Shown piece by piece: positions 35,776 through 43,762 of a stretch of DNA of 64,000 bases. The position numbers and the translations under genes are program-made. This DNA comes from Actinomadura viridilutea. Lineage in GTDB: Bacteria > Actinomycetota > Actinomycetes > Streptosporangiales > Streptosporangiaceae. Under the pieces are notes generated by a model, which made no database searches, was not told the origin of the DNA, and saw nothing but the letters and a program-made list of their open reading frames with translations. The DNA is taken from positions 124,001 through 188,000 of the forward strand of contig PVNI01000004.1 in NCBI GenBank assembly GCA_003001795.1. The letters are read 5' to 3'. The stretch's first letter is position 1; every line of letters begins with the position of its first letter.

Positions 35776-35967
35776 TCACCTCCCCGGCGCGGCGGCCGTC
35801 CCGCCGGGCCGGCGGGCCGCGCGGACCGGCATGTGCCGGCTCTGCCGCTCGTCCCAGCACTCCCGGGCCCTGCGGACCACGCCGGCCCTGCGCTCCGCCT
35901 CGCCCCGCTCCCGCAGCTCGCGCACGCGCTCGCGGGCGACCGACGCCATGATGTCGTGGTGGAACAT
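35776..35967 (-). CDS. Small Arg/Ala-rich protein A, paralogue of the ORF at 43763
   Basis: This 63-residue ORF starts FHHDIMASVARERVRELRER, is highly basic and predicted helical, and ends in a low-complexity Pro/Gly/Ala tail. GAGGAGGGG (35970-35978) lies directly before ATG 35967. Over the first 28 residues it is identical at 13 positions to the 34-residue ORF at 43763, and both share a 60-bp upstream element. That shared 5' organisation argues it is a real gene, not a random frame. No known family or function; the pattern suits a small regulator or nucleic-acid-binding peptide. Confidence 0.65.
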   Translation of the reverse strand: MFHHDIMASVARERVRELRERGEAERRAGVVRRARECWDERQSRHMPVRAARRPGGTAAAPGR

Positions 35968-35969
35968 CA

Positions 35970-36080
35970 CCCCTCCTCGATGGCCGGACCACCGCGACGG
36001 CCCGGCACCATCGAGGTTCGTCCTAAGGCGGCCGCCTCCACATCGGGATGACGCCTTATCCGCCGGGCCCAGGGGCCTTA
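35970..36080 (-). promoter_or_regulatory. Conserved upstream element A with RBS-overlapping hairpin
   Basis: The block 36001-36060 (minus strand) is identical to 43667-43726 at 49 of 60 positions without gaps. It begins GATAAGGCGTC and includes CGAACCTCGA and GGTGCCGG. TAAGGC occurs at 36075-36080 and 36053-36058, and its inverse GCCTTA at 36024-36029. CCTCGATGG (36008-36016) can pair with CCATCGAGG (35975-35983), with an inner CCGG/CCGG. The right arm overlaps the ribosome site GAGGAGGGG. A DNA operator, an RNA switch or both are possible. Confidence 0.65.
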
Positions 36081-36087
36081 GATCGCC

Positions 36088-36579
36088 TCACTGCACCGTC
36101 CGGCCCATGAGGACGTCGTCGACGTAACGGCCGTCCAGGAAGAACTCCCCCGGCAGCACGCCTTCGACGGTGAACCCCGCCGCCTCGTACAGCCGCCGCG
36201 CCGGGGTGTTGCCGCCCAGCACGCGCAGGGTCACGCGCCGCGCGCCCTGCCGCACCGCCCAGTCGCAGGCGGCGTCGACCAACGCCCTGGCCACGCCGCG
36301 GCGCCGTTCGTCCGGATCCACGGCCAGGCCTTGGATCTGCCGCACGTGGGCGCCGGAGGCCAAGTCCCGGTAGGGGCGCACAAGCCGCACGTAGCCGATG
36401 ACCCTGCCTTCGCGTTCGGCGACCAGCACGTCGTCCGCGGGGTGGGACTCGTCGAAGAAGGGTGCGTCGGGGGCGGGGGCGGGCACCACTTCGTGCACCG
36501 GGGACCAGGTGCGCCGGTTCAGGTCGGCCAGGGCGCGGTCGTCGGACGGCTCAGCCGGACGAATACGAATGTCGCTCAT
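36088..36579 (-). CDS. GNAT family N-acetyltransferase
   Basis: This 163-residue protein has the GNAT fold: [18 protein letters not shown] at the start, [17 protein letters not shown], motif [21 protein letters not shown] (acetyl-CoA pyrophosphate loop), and [20 protein letters not shown] with the conserved Tyr. It transfers an acetyl group to an unknown amine. ATG 36579 matches the domain start; GTG 36597 would add six residues. Its stop lies only 8 nt from the conserved regulatory element for small ORF A. Confidence 0.9.
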   Translation of the reverse strand: MSDIRIRPAEPSDDRALADLNRRTWSPVHEVVPAPAPDAPFFDESHPADDVLVAEREGRVIGYVRLVRPYRDLASGAHVRQIQGLAVDPDERRRGVARALVDAACDWAVRQGARRVTLRVLGGNTPARRLYEAAGFTVEGVLPGEFFLDGRYVDDVLMGRTVQ

Positions 36580-36678
36580 GAAAGGCGACTCTGCCACCGC
36601 TCGCGGACATGCCGCCCGATGAGACGCAAGCGGCGGCCGGGCCGCGAACGGCGGGCGGAGTCACTAAGGTTGGGCGGC

Positions 36679-37359
36679 GTGCGTCTGGTCATCGCCCGCT
36701 GCAGCGTCGATTACGTCGGCAAGCTCAACGCCCACCTGCCCATGGCGCCCCGCCTGGTGCTGATCAAGGCCGACGGGAGCGTCAGCGTCCACGCCGACGA
36801 TCGCGCCTACAAGCCCCTCAACTGGATGAACCCGCCCTGCACCCTGCGCGAGGAGCCGTACGACGAGGGCGGCGCGATCGCCCGGTGGACCGTCACCCAC
36901 GGCAAGTCCGGGGAGCGGCTCATCCTGACCATCGAGGAGATCCTGCACGACTCCAGCCACGAGCTCGGGGTGGACCCGGGGCTGCAGAAGGACGGCGTCG
37001 AGGCGCACCTGCAGGAGCTGCTGGCCGAGCACATCACCACGCTCGGCGAGGGCTGGACGCTGATCCGCCGCGAGTACCCGACCGCGATCGGCCCGGTGGA
37101 CATCCTGTGCCGGGACGCCGACGGCGGCACCGTGGCCGTGGAGATCAAGCGGCGCGGCGAGATCGACGGGGTGGAGCAGCTCACCCGGTACCTGGAGCTG
37201 CTCAACCGCGACCCGCACCTGGCGCCGGTGCGCGGCGTGTTCGCCGCGCAGGAGATCAGGCCGCAGGCGCGGGTGCTGGCCACCGACCGCGGCATCGAGT
37301 GCGTGACGCTGGACTACGACGCGCTGCGCGGCATCCGGCACGAGGGCACCCTCTTCTGA
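36679..37359 (+). CDS. nucS: EndoMS/NucS mismatch endonuclease
   Basis: This 226-residue protein matches actinobacterial Nuc[21 protein letters not shown], the [23 protein letters not shown]-binding block, and the nuclease motif GPVDIL...[22 protein letters not shown]. In mycobacteria and Corynebacterium it cuts mismatched DNA, replacing MutS/MutL. GTG 36679 fits the family start; TAAGGT lies 8 nt upstream, so the mRNA may be leaderless. It is not accompanied by a sliding-clamp gene here; the family ends in a clamp-binding tail, and here it ends RHEGTLF. Confidence 0.97.
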   Translation: MRLVIARCSVDYVGKLNAHLPMAPRLVLIKADGSVSVHADDRAYKPLNWMNPPCTLREEPYDEGGAIARWTVTHGKSGERLILTIEEILHDSSHELGVDPGLQKDGVEAHLQELLAEHITTLGEGWTLIRREYPTAIGPVDILCRDADGGTVAVEIKRRGEIDGVEQLTRYLELLNRDPHLAPVRGVFAAQEIRPQARVLATDRGIECVTLDYDALRGIRHEGTLF

Positions 37360-37459
37360 CCCGCGGCCCCGCGCCCCGCGACGCCGCCGCCCCGGCGGCC
37401 GTCCGGTTGGCCGCCCCGGCGCTCGTCCGGTTCCGCCGCCCGCCCGGCCGTCCGCGGGC

Positions 37460-37879
37460 ATGATGGCGGACATGACCTCGCATGCGAGCGGCACCTTCGA
37501 CATCGACGCCTGGGAGGCCGCCGAGCCGTACGCGCGGCAGGGCGGCACCGCGGTGACGCGGGTGCGGGTGCGCAAGACCTTCCACGGCGACCTGGTGGGC
37601 GCCGGCACCGCCGAGCTGATCACCGTGGAGACGGCCGCGGGGCCGGCCGCGTACGTGGGGATCGAGATCGTCACGGGCCTCCTGCACGGCCGGGAGGGCG
37701 CGTTCGTCCTGCAGCACAACGCGGGCAGCGAGGACGGCACGCCCGCCACGCAGTGGCTGCGCTGGCTGATCGTGCCGACCTCGGGCACCGGCGAGCTGGC
37801 CGGCATCCGGGGGCACGGGCAGATCTCCGTCCGGCCGGACGGCGGCCACGACTGGTCGCTCGAGTACACCCTCGACTGA
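37460..37879 (+). CDS. DUF3224 family protein
   Basis: This 139-residue protein fits DUF3224: SGTFDIDAWEAAEPY, KTFHGDLVGAGTAEL, GREGAFVLQHNAG, TGELAGIRGHGQI and a C-terminal LEYTLD. The fold is a predicted lipocalin-like beta barrel; in other bacteria it is often next to regulators. Function unknown. It is followed 53 nt later by a truncated TetR-type gene in the same direction, which may control it. Confidence 0.85.
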   Translation: MMADMTSHASGTFDIDAWEAAEPYARQGGTAVTRVRVRKTFHGDLVGAGTAELITVETAAGPAAYVGIEIVTGLLHGREGAFVLQHNAGSEDGTPATQWLRWLIVPTSGTGELAGIRGHGQISVRPDGGHDWSLEYTLD

Positions 37880-37932
37880 GCCCGCCGGGCGCGGTCGCGG
37901 GGCGGGCGCGCCCGGCCGGTACCCTTCAGGGC

Positions 37933-38319
37933 ATGCCCCCGCCGACCGCCGACGCCACGCGCGAGCGCATCATCGACGCGGCCGAGGAGTGCTTCGCGCG
38001 CTTCGGCGTCGCCAGGACGACGGTCGGGGACATCGCGACCGCGGCCGGGCTGAGCAGGGCGACGGTGTACCGCGGCGTCGCCGGCGGGCGGGACGAGCTG
38101 ATCCTGGCCGTGCCGCTGCGCACGCTGCGGCGCTTCCTGGACGGTCTGGCCGAGCGGCTGCGGGGGCTGCGGTCGGTGCCCGAGGCGATCGTGGAGGGCG
38201 CGGTGGAGCTGCTGTTCCGCGTCATCGCCTCGCTGATCGTCATGGACCGCGGCCGCGACGACGCGGGAACCCGCCGGTTCCCGCGCACGTACGTGGTGCC
38301 GGCGATCACCGGCCCCTGA
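37933..38319 (+). CDS. TetR-family regulator, short form
   Basis: This 128-residue protein has a clear TetR DNA-binding domain: RERIIDAAEECFARFGVART, TVGDIATAAGLSRATVYRGV. Typical TetR proteins have about 190-220 residues; here only about 65 residues follow the helix-turn-helix, ending RTYVVPAITGP. The expected ligand-binding helices are largely missing, and I found no continuation in another frame. It may be a degraded gene or a short variant. A TACCCT box (37920-37925) lies 7 nt before ATG 37933, compatible with a leaderless mRNA. Confidence 0.8.
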   Translation: MPPPTADATRERIIDAAEECFARFGVARTTVGDIATAAGLSRATVYRGVAGGRDELILAVPLRTLRRFLDGLAERLRGLRSVPEAIVEGAVELLFRVIASLIVMDRGRDDAGTRRFPRTYVVPAITGP

Positions 38320-38394
38320 GGGCGGGGCCGCGCGCGGTCGAGGAGCAGCCAACGGGGCGCGGGGGCGCCCGCCGACACGGGAGGGACCCGGAGG

Positions 38395-39210
38395 ATGGGG
38401 ACGGTGCACCAGCGAGGACGCTCGGCGGTCCAGCCGAGCCCGGTGTTCCTCGCGATCGCGGCGGCGACCGTCATCTGCGGCCTGATCGCCTGGCGGTACG
38501 GCACGTCCATGGAGACGGCCGCGCGGTTCGCGGTGTTCGGGTTCGTGCTGGCGGGGTGGGTGCTGTCGCTGTGCCTGCACGAGTTCGGGCACGCCTACCT
38601 GGCGCACCGGTCCGGCGACCACGGCGTCGCCACCCGCGGCTACCTGACGCTCAACCCGTTCAAGTACGCCGACGTGACGCTGAGCTTCGCGATCCCGCTG
38701 CTGTTCATCCTGCTCGGCGGGATCGGCCTGCCCGGCGGCGCGGTGTGGATCGACCGCGGCGCCATCCGGGGGCGGCTGCGGCACAGCCTGATCTCGGCGG
38801 CGGGCCCGCTGGCCAACGCGCTGTTCGCCGGGGTGCTGGCGGTGGCGTTCGTCGCCCTGGCCGACCGCGGCCACGCGGTGTTCTGGTCGGCGCTGGCGTT
38901 CCTGGCGTTCCTGCAGGTGACGGCGGCGCTGCTGAACCTGCTGCCGATTCCCGGGCTGGACGGGTTCGGGATCGTGGAGCCGTACCTGCCGCGGGCGTGG
39001 GCGGAGCGCGTCGGCGCGTACGGCGGGTACGTGTTCCTGGCGCTGATCGCGCTGCTGTGGATCCCGGCGGTCAACCGGGAGTTCTTCGGCCTGATCTACC
39101 ACATCACCGGCGCCATGGGCCTCGGCGAGTTCCCGTTCCGCGTGGCGATCCCGGTGGACAACTTCCCGATCAAGCTGGGCCACGACCTGTTCCAGGTCTG
39201 GCGCGGCTGA
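38395..39210 (+). CDS. Site-2 protease family (M50) intramembrane metalloprotease
   Basis: This 271-residue protein has about six membrane helices with the zinc motif LHEFGHAYLAHR (H62, E63, H66) inside the second, and the third ligand motif LNLLPIPGLDGFG. The family cleaves transmembrane anti-sigma factors or signal peptides. No anti-sigma gene is adjacent. The subgroup without PDZ domains resembles small actinobacterial M50 proteins whose substrates are unknown. The ATG at 38395 follows GGAGG. Confidence 0.9.
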   Translation: MGTVHQRGRSAVQPSPVFLAIAAATVICGLIAWRYGTSMETAARFAVFGFVLAGWVLSLCLHEFGHAYLAHRSGDHGVATRGYLTLNPFKYADVTLSFAIPLLFILLGGIGLPGGAVWIDRGAIRGRLRHSLISAAGPLANALFAGVLAVAFVALADRGHAVFWSALAFLAFLQVTAALLNLLPIPGLDGFGIVEPYLPRAWAERVGAYGGYVFLALIALLWIPAVNREFFGLIYHITGAMGLGEFPFRVAIPVDNFPIKLGHDLFQVWRG

Positions 39211-39280
39211 CCGGCTGCGGCCGGGCGGCGGCGGACGTCCCCGGGGACGATTCTGTCAGTCACTGCCGCATACTGGACTC

Positions 39281-40585
39281 ATGAGCGACGGCGCCCCCTC
39301 GGCCACCGCTGCCTCGCCCCCCGCCGCGGAGACCGACGGGCCGCACGCCTGGCAGCGCCTCCTGGTATGGGACGCCTACACGCTGCTCGTGCTCGCGGCG
39401 GCGAGCGCCGCCGCGTTCCTGATGCCGACGGCCTCCGACCACCCGTACGCGGCGGCGGCGCTGCTGACGGCGATCCTGCCGCTCTACCTGACGCTGGGGC
39501 ACCGCGCCGTCCGGTCCTGCGCCGACGACGCCCCGTACGCCTACGGCTATCTGGCGGCGGCGCTGGCGCTGTTCGCCACCGCGTCGTTCCTGGCGGGGAC
39601 GAGCTGGTACGCGGCGTTCGCGCTCGTCCCGCACTGCTTCCAGATGCTGTCGCTGCGGCGGGCGTGCACGGCGGCGGTCGTGGTCAACATGGTGCCGCTG
39701 GCCGCGCTGGTGCGGTACCGGCACGAGTCGTCGGTCCTCGTGCTGATGGCGGCGATCGGCGTGCTCGGCACGCTGGCCGCGGTGTTCTTCGGCTCCTGGA
39801 TCAACCGGATCATCACCGAGAGCCGGGAGCGGGCCCGGCTGATCGAGAGGCTGCGGTCCAGCCGGGCCGAGGTGGCGCGGCTGTCGCACGCCGCCGGGGC
39901 CGCGGCCGAGCGCGAGCGGCTCACCGCCGAGATCCACGACACGCTCGCGCAGGGCTTCCTGACCATCCTGACGCTGCTGCAGGCCGCCGAGCGGCGGCTG
40001 GCCCCGGACGACCCGGTGCGCGCCGCGGTCGAGCCGGCGATCCGCATCGCGCGCGACAACCTGGCCGAGGCGCGGGCGCTGATCGCGGCCCGTCCGCCGG
40101 TGGCGCTGGACTCGGCGCCGGTCGCCGAGGCGCTGCGCCGGCTCACCGCCGCGTTCGGCGAGGAGACGGGCGTGGACGCGACGTACCGGGTCGACGGGGA
40201 GCCGCGTCCGCTGTCGCCCGCGGCCGACGTGGTGCTGCTGCGCGCCGCGCAGGAGGCCCTGGCCAACGTGCGCCGGCACGCGTCCGCGCGGACGGTCTGC
40301 GTCCGGCTGCGCTTCGACGAGGAGACGGCCCGGCTGACGGTCGCCGACGACGGCGTGGGCTTCGACCCGGACGACGCCGTCCAGCCCGATCTCGGCACCG
40401 GGGAGCACGTCGGCCTGCTGGGCCTGCGCCGCCGTGCCGCGGCGCTGGGCGGCACGGTGTCGATCCGCAGCGCGCCCGGGGCGGGCACCACGGTGTCCGT
40501 CGAGCTTCCGTCGAACGCCGACCCCGTCGACGGGGCGGGGCCGTCCGAGCCGTCCGACGCCCGCCCCGAAGCCTCCGTAGGTTGA
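39281..40585 (+). CDS. Orphan NarL-type sensor histidine kinase
   Basis: This 434-residue kinase has about five or six membrane helices (residues 30-175) forming an N-terminal sensor, then a HisKA_3 domain with H219 in ERLTAEIHDTLAQGF and a HATPase domain (ALANVRRHASA, ADDGVGFDPDD, GLLGLRRRAAALGG). The mechanism is autophosphorylation and transfer to a LuxR-type response regulator, but none lies next to it; the window's only response regulator is 23 kb away beside its own kinase. CATACT (39269-39274) lies 6 nt upstream of ATG 39281. A strong terminator follows. Confidence 0.92.
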   Translation: MSDGAPSATAASPPAAETDGPHAWQRLLVWDAYTLLVLAAASAAAFLMPTASDHPYAAAALLTAILPLYLTLGHRAVRSCADDAPYAYGYLAAALALFATASFLAGTSWYAAFALVPHCFQMLSLRRACTAAVVVNMVPLAALVRYRHESSVLVLMAAIGVLGTLAAVFFGSWINRIITESRERARLIERLRSSRAEVARLSHAAGAAAERERLTAEIHDTLAQGFLTILTLLQAAERRLAPDDPVRAAVEPAIRIARDNLAEARALIAARPPVALDSAPVAEALRRLTAAFGEETGVDATYRVDGEPRPLSPAADVVLLRAAQEALANVRRHASARTVCVRLRFDEETARLTVADDGVGFDPDDAVQPDLGTGEHVGLLGLRRRAAALGGTVSIRSAPGAGTTVSVELPSNADPVDGAGPSEPSDARPEASVG

Positions 40586-41053
40586 CGACCGAGGCCGATC
40601 GGGGCGAAGGAGAGCCCGAGGGCGCCGACGAGGCGCCGACACGGAGAAAGGCCCCGCGGGACGTCGTCCCGCGGGGCCTTCCCCACGTTGAAACCGGTGT
40701 GCGGGTCGCCTCTCGGCGAAAGGCACAACGCGGCTCCAAGCGAACGGCGACCCCGCGAGCGGGGAACACCGAACCGGTATTCCGCGAAGGCAATAGGTGA
40801 GGCCCGGGGACACCAGGCACACCGGCCACGAAGAGTGTAACCGCCCTCCGCCCGGGATTGTTCCCCCACACGCCCCGGGTGGGACCGCCGATGGATTCTC
40901 GGCGGCGGCGTCCGCGTGGTACCCGTATACCCGTCCGATGGTTCCGCGGGCTCCGCGCGGCACGCGATCCCGCCGGGGCGGTCTCGTCACGCCGATGGTT
41001 GACTATGGGTGAAAGCGGTCGCTTACGCGCCGCCGAGCCCTCGGGAGGTTCCG
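40586..41053. other. 468-nt intergenic region after the histidine kinase
   Basis: It holds the terminator at 40648-40680 and no recognisable gene. The right part contains TTGACT at 40999-41004, but no good -10 at proper spacing, so a promoter for the aldehyde dehydrogenase is only suspected. Confidence 0.5.
40648..40680 (+). terminator. Intrinsic terminator of the histidine kinase gene
   Basis: AAGGCCCCGCGGGACG and CGTCCCGCGGGGCCTT form a perfect stem of up to 14 bp closing on a short loop, followed by CC. It lies 63 nt after the stop codon. Confidence 0.85.
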
Positions 41054-42556
41054 ATGTCCGTGGCCACGCAAAGCAGCACGACGTTCGCCTCGCTCAATCC
41101 GGCGACCGGCGAGGTCATCGCCGAGCATCCCGTGCACGACCGCGCCGCGGTCGAGGAGGCGGTCCGCCGCGCCCGCGAGGCCGCCGACTGGTGGGCGGCG
41201 CTCGACCGCCGGGAACGCCGGATCCGGCTGCTCAACGTCAAGGGCGCGCTCACCCGCAACCTCAACCGGATGGCCGAGCTGATCCACAACGAGACCGGCA
41301 AGCCGCTGCAGGACGCCCAGCTGGAGACGATCCTGGCGATCACGCACCTGGACTGGGCCGCCCGCAACGCCGAGAAGGTCCTCGGACCGCGCTCGGTCTT
41401 CCCCGGCCTCATCGCGCTGAACCACAAGTGCGTGCTGGAGTACCAGCCGCTCGGCGTGGTCGGCGTCATCGGCCCGTGGAACTACCCGATCTTCACCCCG
41501 ATGGGCTCGATCGCCTACGCCCTGGCGGCGGGCAACGCCGTGGTGTTCAAGCCGTCGGAGTACACCCCGGGCGTGGGGGTGCTGCTGGCCGAGCTGGTCG
41601 CCGCGGTGATCCCCGAGCAGCCGGTGCTGCAGACCGTCACCGGGATGGGCGAGACGGGCGCCGCGCTGGCCTCCTCCCCCGGCGTCGACAAGATCGCCTT
41701 CACCGGGTCCGCCCGCACCGCCAAGAAGGTGATGGCGGCCTGCGCGGAGAACCTCACCCCGATCGTCGCCGAGTGCGGCGGCAAGGACGCCTGCATCGTG
41801 GACGCCGACGCCGACCTGGACGCGGCCGCCGACGCCGCCCTGTGGGGCGCGATGTCCAACGCGGGGCAGACCTGCATCGGCGTGGAGCGCATCTACGTGG
41901 TCGACGCGGCCTACGACGCGTTCCTGGCCAAGCTCACCGAGAAGGCCCGCGACCTGCGTCCCGGCTTCGACCGCGAGGCCGCCTACGGCCCGATCACCAT
42001 GCCCGCCCAGCTCGACGTCATCGAGGCCCACATCAAGGACGCCCTCGCCAAGGGGGGCCGGGCCGTCGTCGGCGGGCCGGAGTCGGTGCGCAAGCCGTAC
42101 GTGGAGCCGGTCGTGCTGACCGACGTTCCGGAGGACTCCGCCGCCGTGTGCGAGGAGACGTTCGGCCCGACGATCACCGTGCACCGGGTGGCGGATCTGG
42201 AGGAGGCCCTGGAGAAGGCCGACCGCACCGGCTACGGCCTGGCCGGGACGATCTTCTCCCGGAACAAGCGCCGCGCCATGGAGCTGGCCCGGCGGATGCG
42301 CTCGGGCATGACCTCGATCAACGCGTACGCCGCGTTCGCGTCCGTGGCGGCGCTGCCGTTCGGGGGCGTCGGCGAGTCCGGCTTCGGGCGCATCCACGGC
42401 GCGGACGGTCTGCGCGAGTTCGCCCGCGCCAAGGCCATCACCCGCCAGCGCTTCACCCTTCCGGCGAACCTGACGTCGTTCACCCGGACGGACAAGGACA
42501 TGGCGCGCATCCTGCAGCTGGTCACCCTGCTCCACGGCAGGCAGTACAAGCGCTGA
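41054..42556 (+). CDS. NAD(P)-dependent aldehyde dehydrogenase
   Basis: This 500-residue enzyme oxidises an aldehyde to the acid. Key motifs are GVIGPWNYPIFTP, NAVVFKPSEYTP, IAFTGSARTAKKVM, IVAECGGKDAC (general-base Glu) and NAGQTCIGVERIYV with the catalytic Cys. ATG 41054 is chosen because GGGAGG lies 5 nt upstream; an in-frame ATG at 41009 is less likely. A GMC (choline dehydrogenase-like) gene lies 1.4 kb downstream on the other strand, so an alcohol-aldehyde-acid pair is conceivable. Confidence 0.93.
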   Translation: MSVATQSSTTFASLNPATGEVIAEHPVHDRAAVEEAVRRAREAADWWAALDRRERRIRLLNVKGALTRNLNRMAELIHNETGKPLQDAQLETILAITHLDWAARNAEKVLGPRSVFPGLIALNHKCVLEYQPLGVVGVIGPWNYPIFTPMGSIAYALAAGNAVVFKPSEYTPGVGVLLAELVAAVIPEQPVLQTVTGMGETGAALASSPGVDKIAFTGSARTAKKVMAACAENLTPIVAECGGKDACIVDADADLDAAADAALWGAMSNAGQTCIGVERIYVVDAAYDAFLAKLTEKARDLRPGFDREAAYGPITMPAQLDVIEAHIKDALAKGGRAVVGGPESVRKPYVEPVVLTDVPEDSAAVCEETFGPTITVHRVADLEEALEKADRTGYGLAGTIFSRNKRRAMELARRMRSGMTSINAYAAFASVAALPFGGVGESGFGRIHGADGLREFARAKAITRQRFTLPANLTSFTRTDKDMARILQLVTLLHGRQYKR

Positions 42557-42573
42557 ACCCTCCCGGCCGCCGC

Positions 42574-42621
42574 CGCACGAAACGCCCTACGAAACGCCGC
42601 ACAAAGCGCCGGACGAAACCG
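42574..42621. repeat. 12-bp tandem repeat after the aldehyde dehydrogenase
   Basis: Four imperfect units of CGCACGAAACGC type run 42574-42621, starting 18 nt past the stop codon. Confidence 0.85.
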
Positions 42622-42837
42622 ACCGAAGGGACCAGGAGCGGCAGACCAGACATAGCGCGGCTTATGCGGGCCGAGCCCGGCCAAGTACCGCAGGACAGGT
42701 ACCTCGGACCAGGTGACGACATGGTGTGACCCAGGTCGCAGACGAGACATTTTTGACGGACGTCCCGACCGGGTGCTGCGCGAAGCGCTACCGTCACTGA
42801 CGGTGCCGCCGGGTTCCGCTCACCCGAGGGAGGTTTC

Positions 42838-43575
42838 GTGGACATCATCAGCCGCGCCGAATGGGGAGCCCGTGCACCGCGCTCCCGGACGACCACCACC
42901 TGGTCGAAGCGCACCGAGTTCGTGGTGCACTACTCCGAAGGCCCCACCAGCCAGACCCCCCGCCAGATCCAGGACTACCACATGGACCACAACGGCTGGG
43001 CGGACATCGGCTACAACTTCCTGGTCGACGTCAAGGGCCGCATCTACGAGGGCCGCGGGTGGCTCACGGTGGGGGCGCACGCCACCGGCCACAACACCTC
43101 CGGCATCGGCGTGTGCTTCATCGGCCGCGACGGCGACGCCACCGACGCGGCCAAGAAGTCGATCCGGTGGCTGTACGACGAGGCGGTCCGCCGCAAGGGC
43201 AAGTCCCTGGCCAAGAAGGGCCACCGCGACGTCACCGCCACCTCCTGCCCGGGCGACGAGCTGTACCGCTGGGTCAAGGCCGGGATGCCCGCGCCGGGCG
43301 GCTCCACCCCGTCGCCCAAGCCGCCCACCGGCGGAACGAAGGCCCCCAAGTGGCCCGGCCGGTACCTCACCCAGCCGCCGATCATGCGCGGCGACGACGT
43401 GCGCACCTGGCAGGCCCAGATGCGCAAGCGCGGCTGGACCATCACCGTCGACGGCGCCTACGGGCCCCAGTCCGAGCGGGTGTGCCGGGCCTTCCAGAAG
43501 GAGAAGGGCCTCGTCGTCGACGGCATCGTCGGGCCGAAGACCTGGCGCGCCGCCTGGGAGGCGCCGATCACGTGA
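42838..43575 (+). CDS. N-acetylmuramoyl-L-alanine amidase with PGB domain, no signal peptide
   Basis: This 245-residue protein has an Amidase_2/PGRP domain (RAEWGAR; H31 in VVHYSEGP; GHNTSGIGVCFIG; GHRDVTATSCPG giving His and Cys zinc ligands) that cuts the amide between muramic acid and the stem peptide, then a Pro/Gly-rich linker and a peptidoglycan-binding domain (RGDDVRTWQAQMRKRGW, VDGAYGPQSERVCRAFQKEKG, DGIVGPKTWRAA). No signal peptide is visible: the catalytic domain begins at residue 5. GGGAGG 6 nt before GTG 42838 fixes the start. This layout is like phage endolysins, but no other phage gene is near. Confidence 0.9.
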   Translation: MDIISRAEWGARAPRSRTTTTWSKRTEFVVHYSEGPTSQTPRQIQDYHMDHNGWADIGYNFLVDVKGRIYEGRGWLTVGAHATGHNTSGIGVCFIGRDGDATDAAKKSIRWLYDEAVRRKGKSLAKKGHRDVTATSCPGDELYRWVKAGMPAPGGSTPSPKPPTGGTKAPKWPGRYLTQPPIMRGDDVRTWQAQMRKRGWTITVDGAYGPQSERVCRAFQKEKGLVVDGIVGPKTWRAAWEAPIT

Positions 43576-43623
43576 CCGGCGGGCGCGTCCCGGCGCCTGT
43601 CGCGTAAGCGTCCCCGCGCCGCA

Positions 43624-43758
43624 TAAGGCGCCCCAGCCGCCGACTAAGGCGGTGCCCGGGCCGCGAGATAAGGCGTCGTCCCGATGCGGGGGACCCGGCC
43701 TTAGCGCGAACCTCGAAGGTGCCGGACCGGGCAGGCCGGTCCGCGGAACCGAGGAGAG
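43624..43758 (+). promoter_or_regulatory. Conserved upstream element B with RBS-overlapping hairpin
   Basis: The block 43667-43726 is the partner of element A (49/60 identical). TAAGGC occurs at 43624-43629, 43645-43650 and 43669-43674, spaced 21 and 24 bp, with the inverse GCCTTA at 43698-43703. CCTCG (43711-43715) pairs with CGAGG (43750-43754), and CGGACCGG (43723-43730) with CCGGTCCG (43736-43743). The outer right arm overlaps the ribosome site GAGGAGAG (43751-43758). Stem sequence differs from A while pairing is kept. Confidence 0.68.
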
Positions 43759-43762
43759 CGCA

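Noticed and set aside
42838..43575. Amidase considered as part of a prophage
   Set aside because: No integrase, terminase, capsid, tail or holin gene in the surrounding sequence, and flanking genes are ordinary metabolic genes.
43576..43762. TAAGGC repeats considered as an attachment site of a mobile element
   Set aside because: Not next to a tRNA or an integrase, and the paired copy at 36 kb precedes a similar small gene, which fits regulation better.
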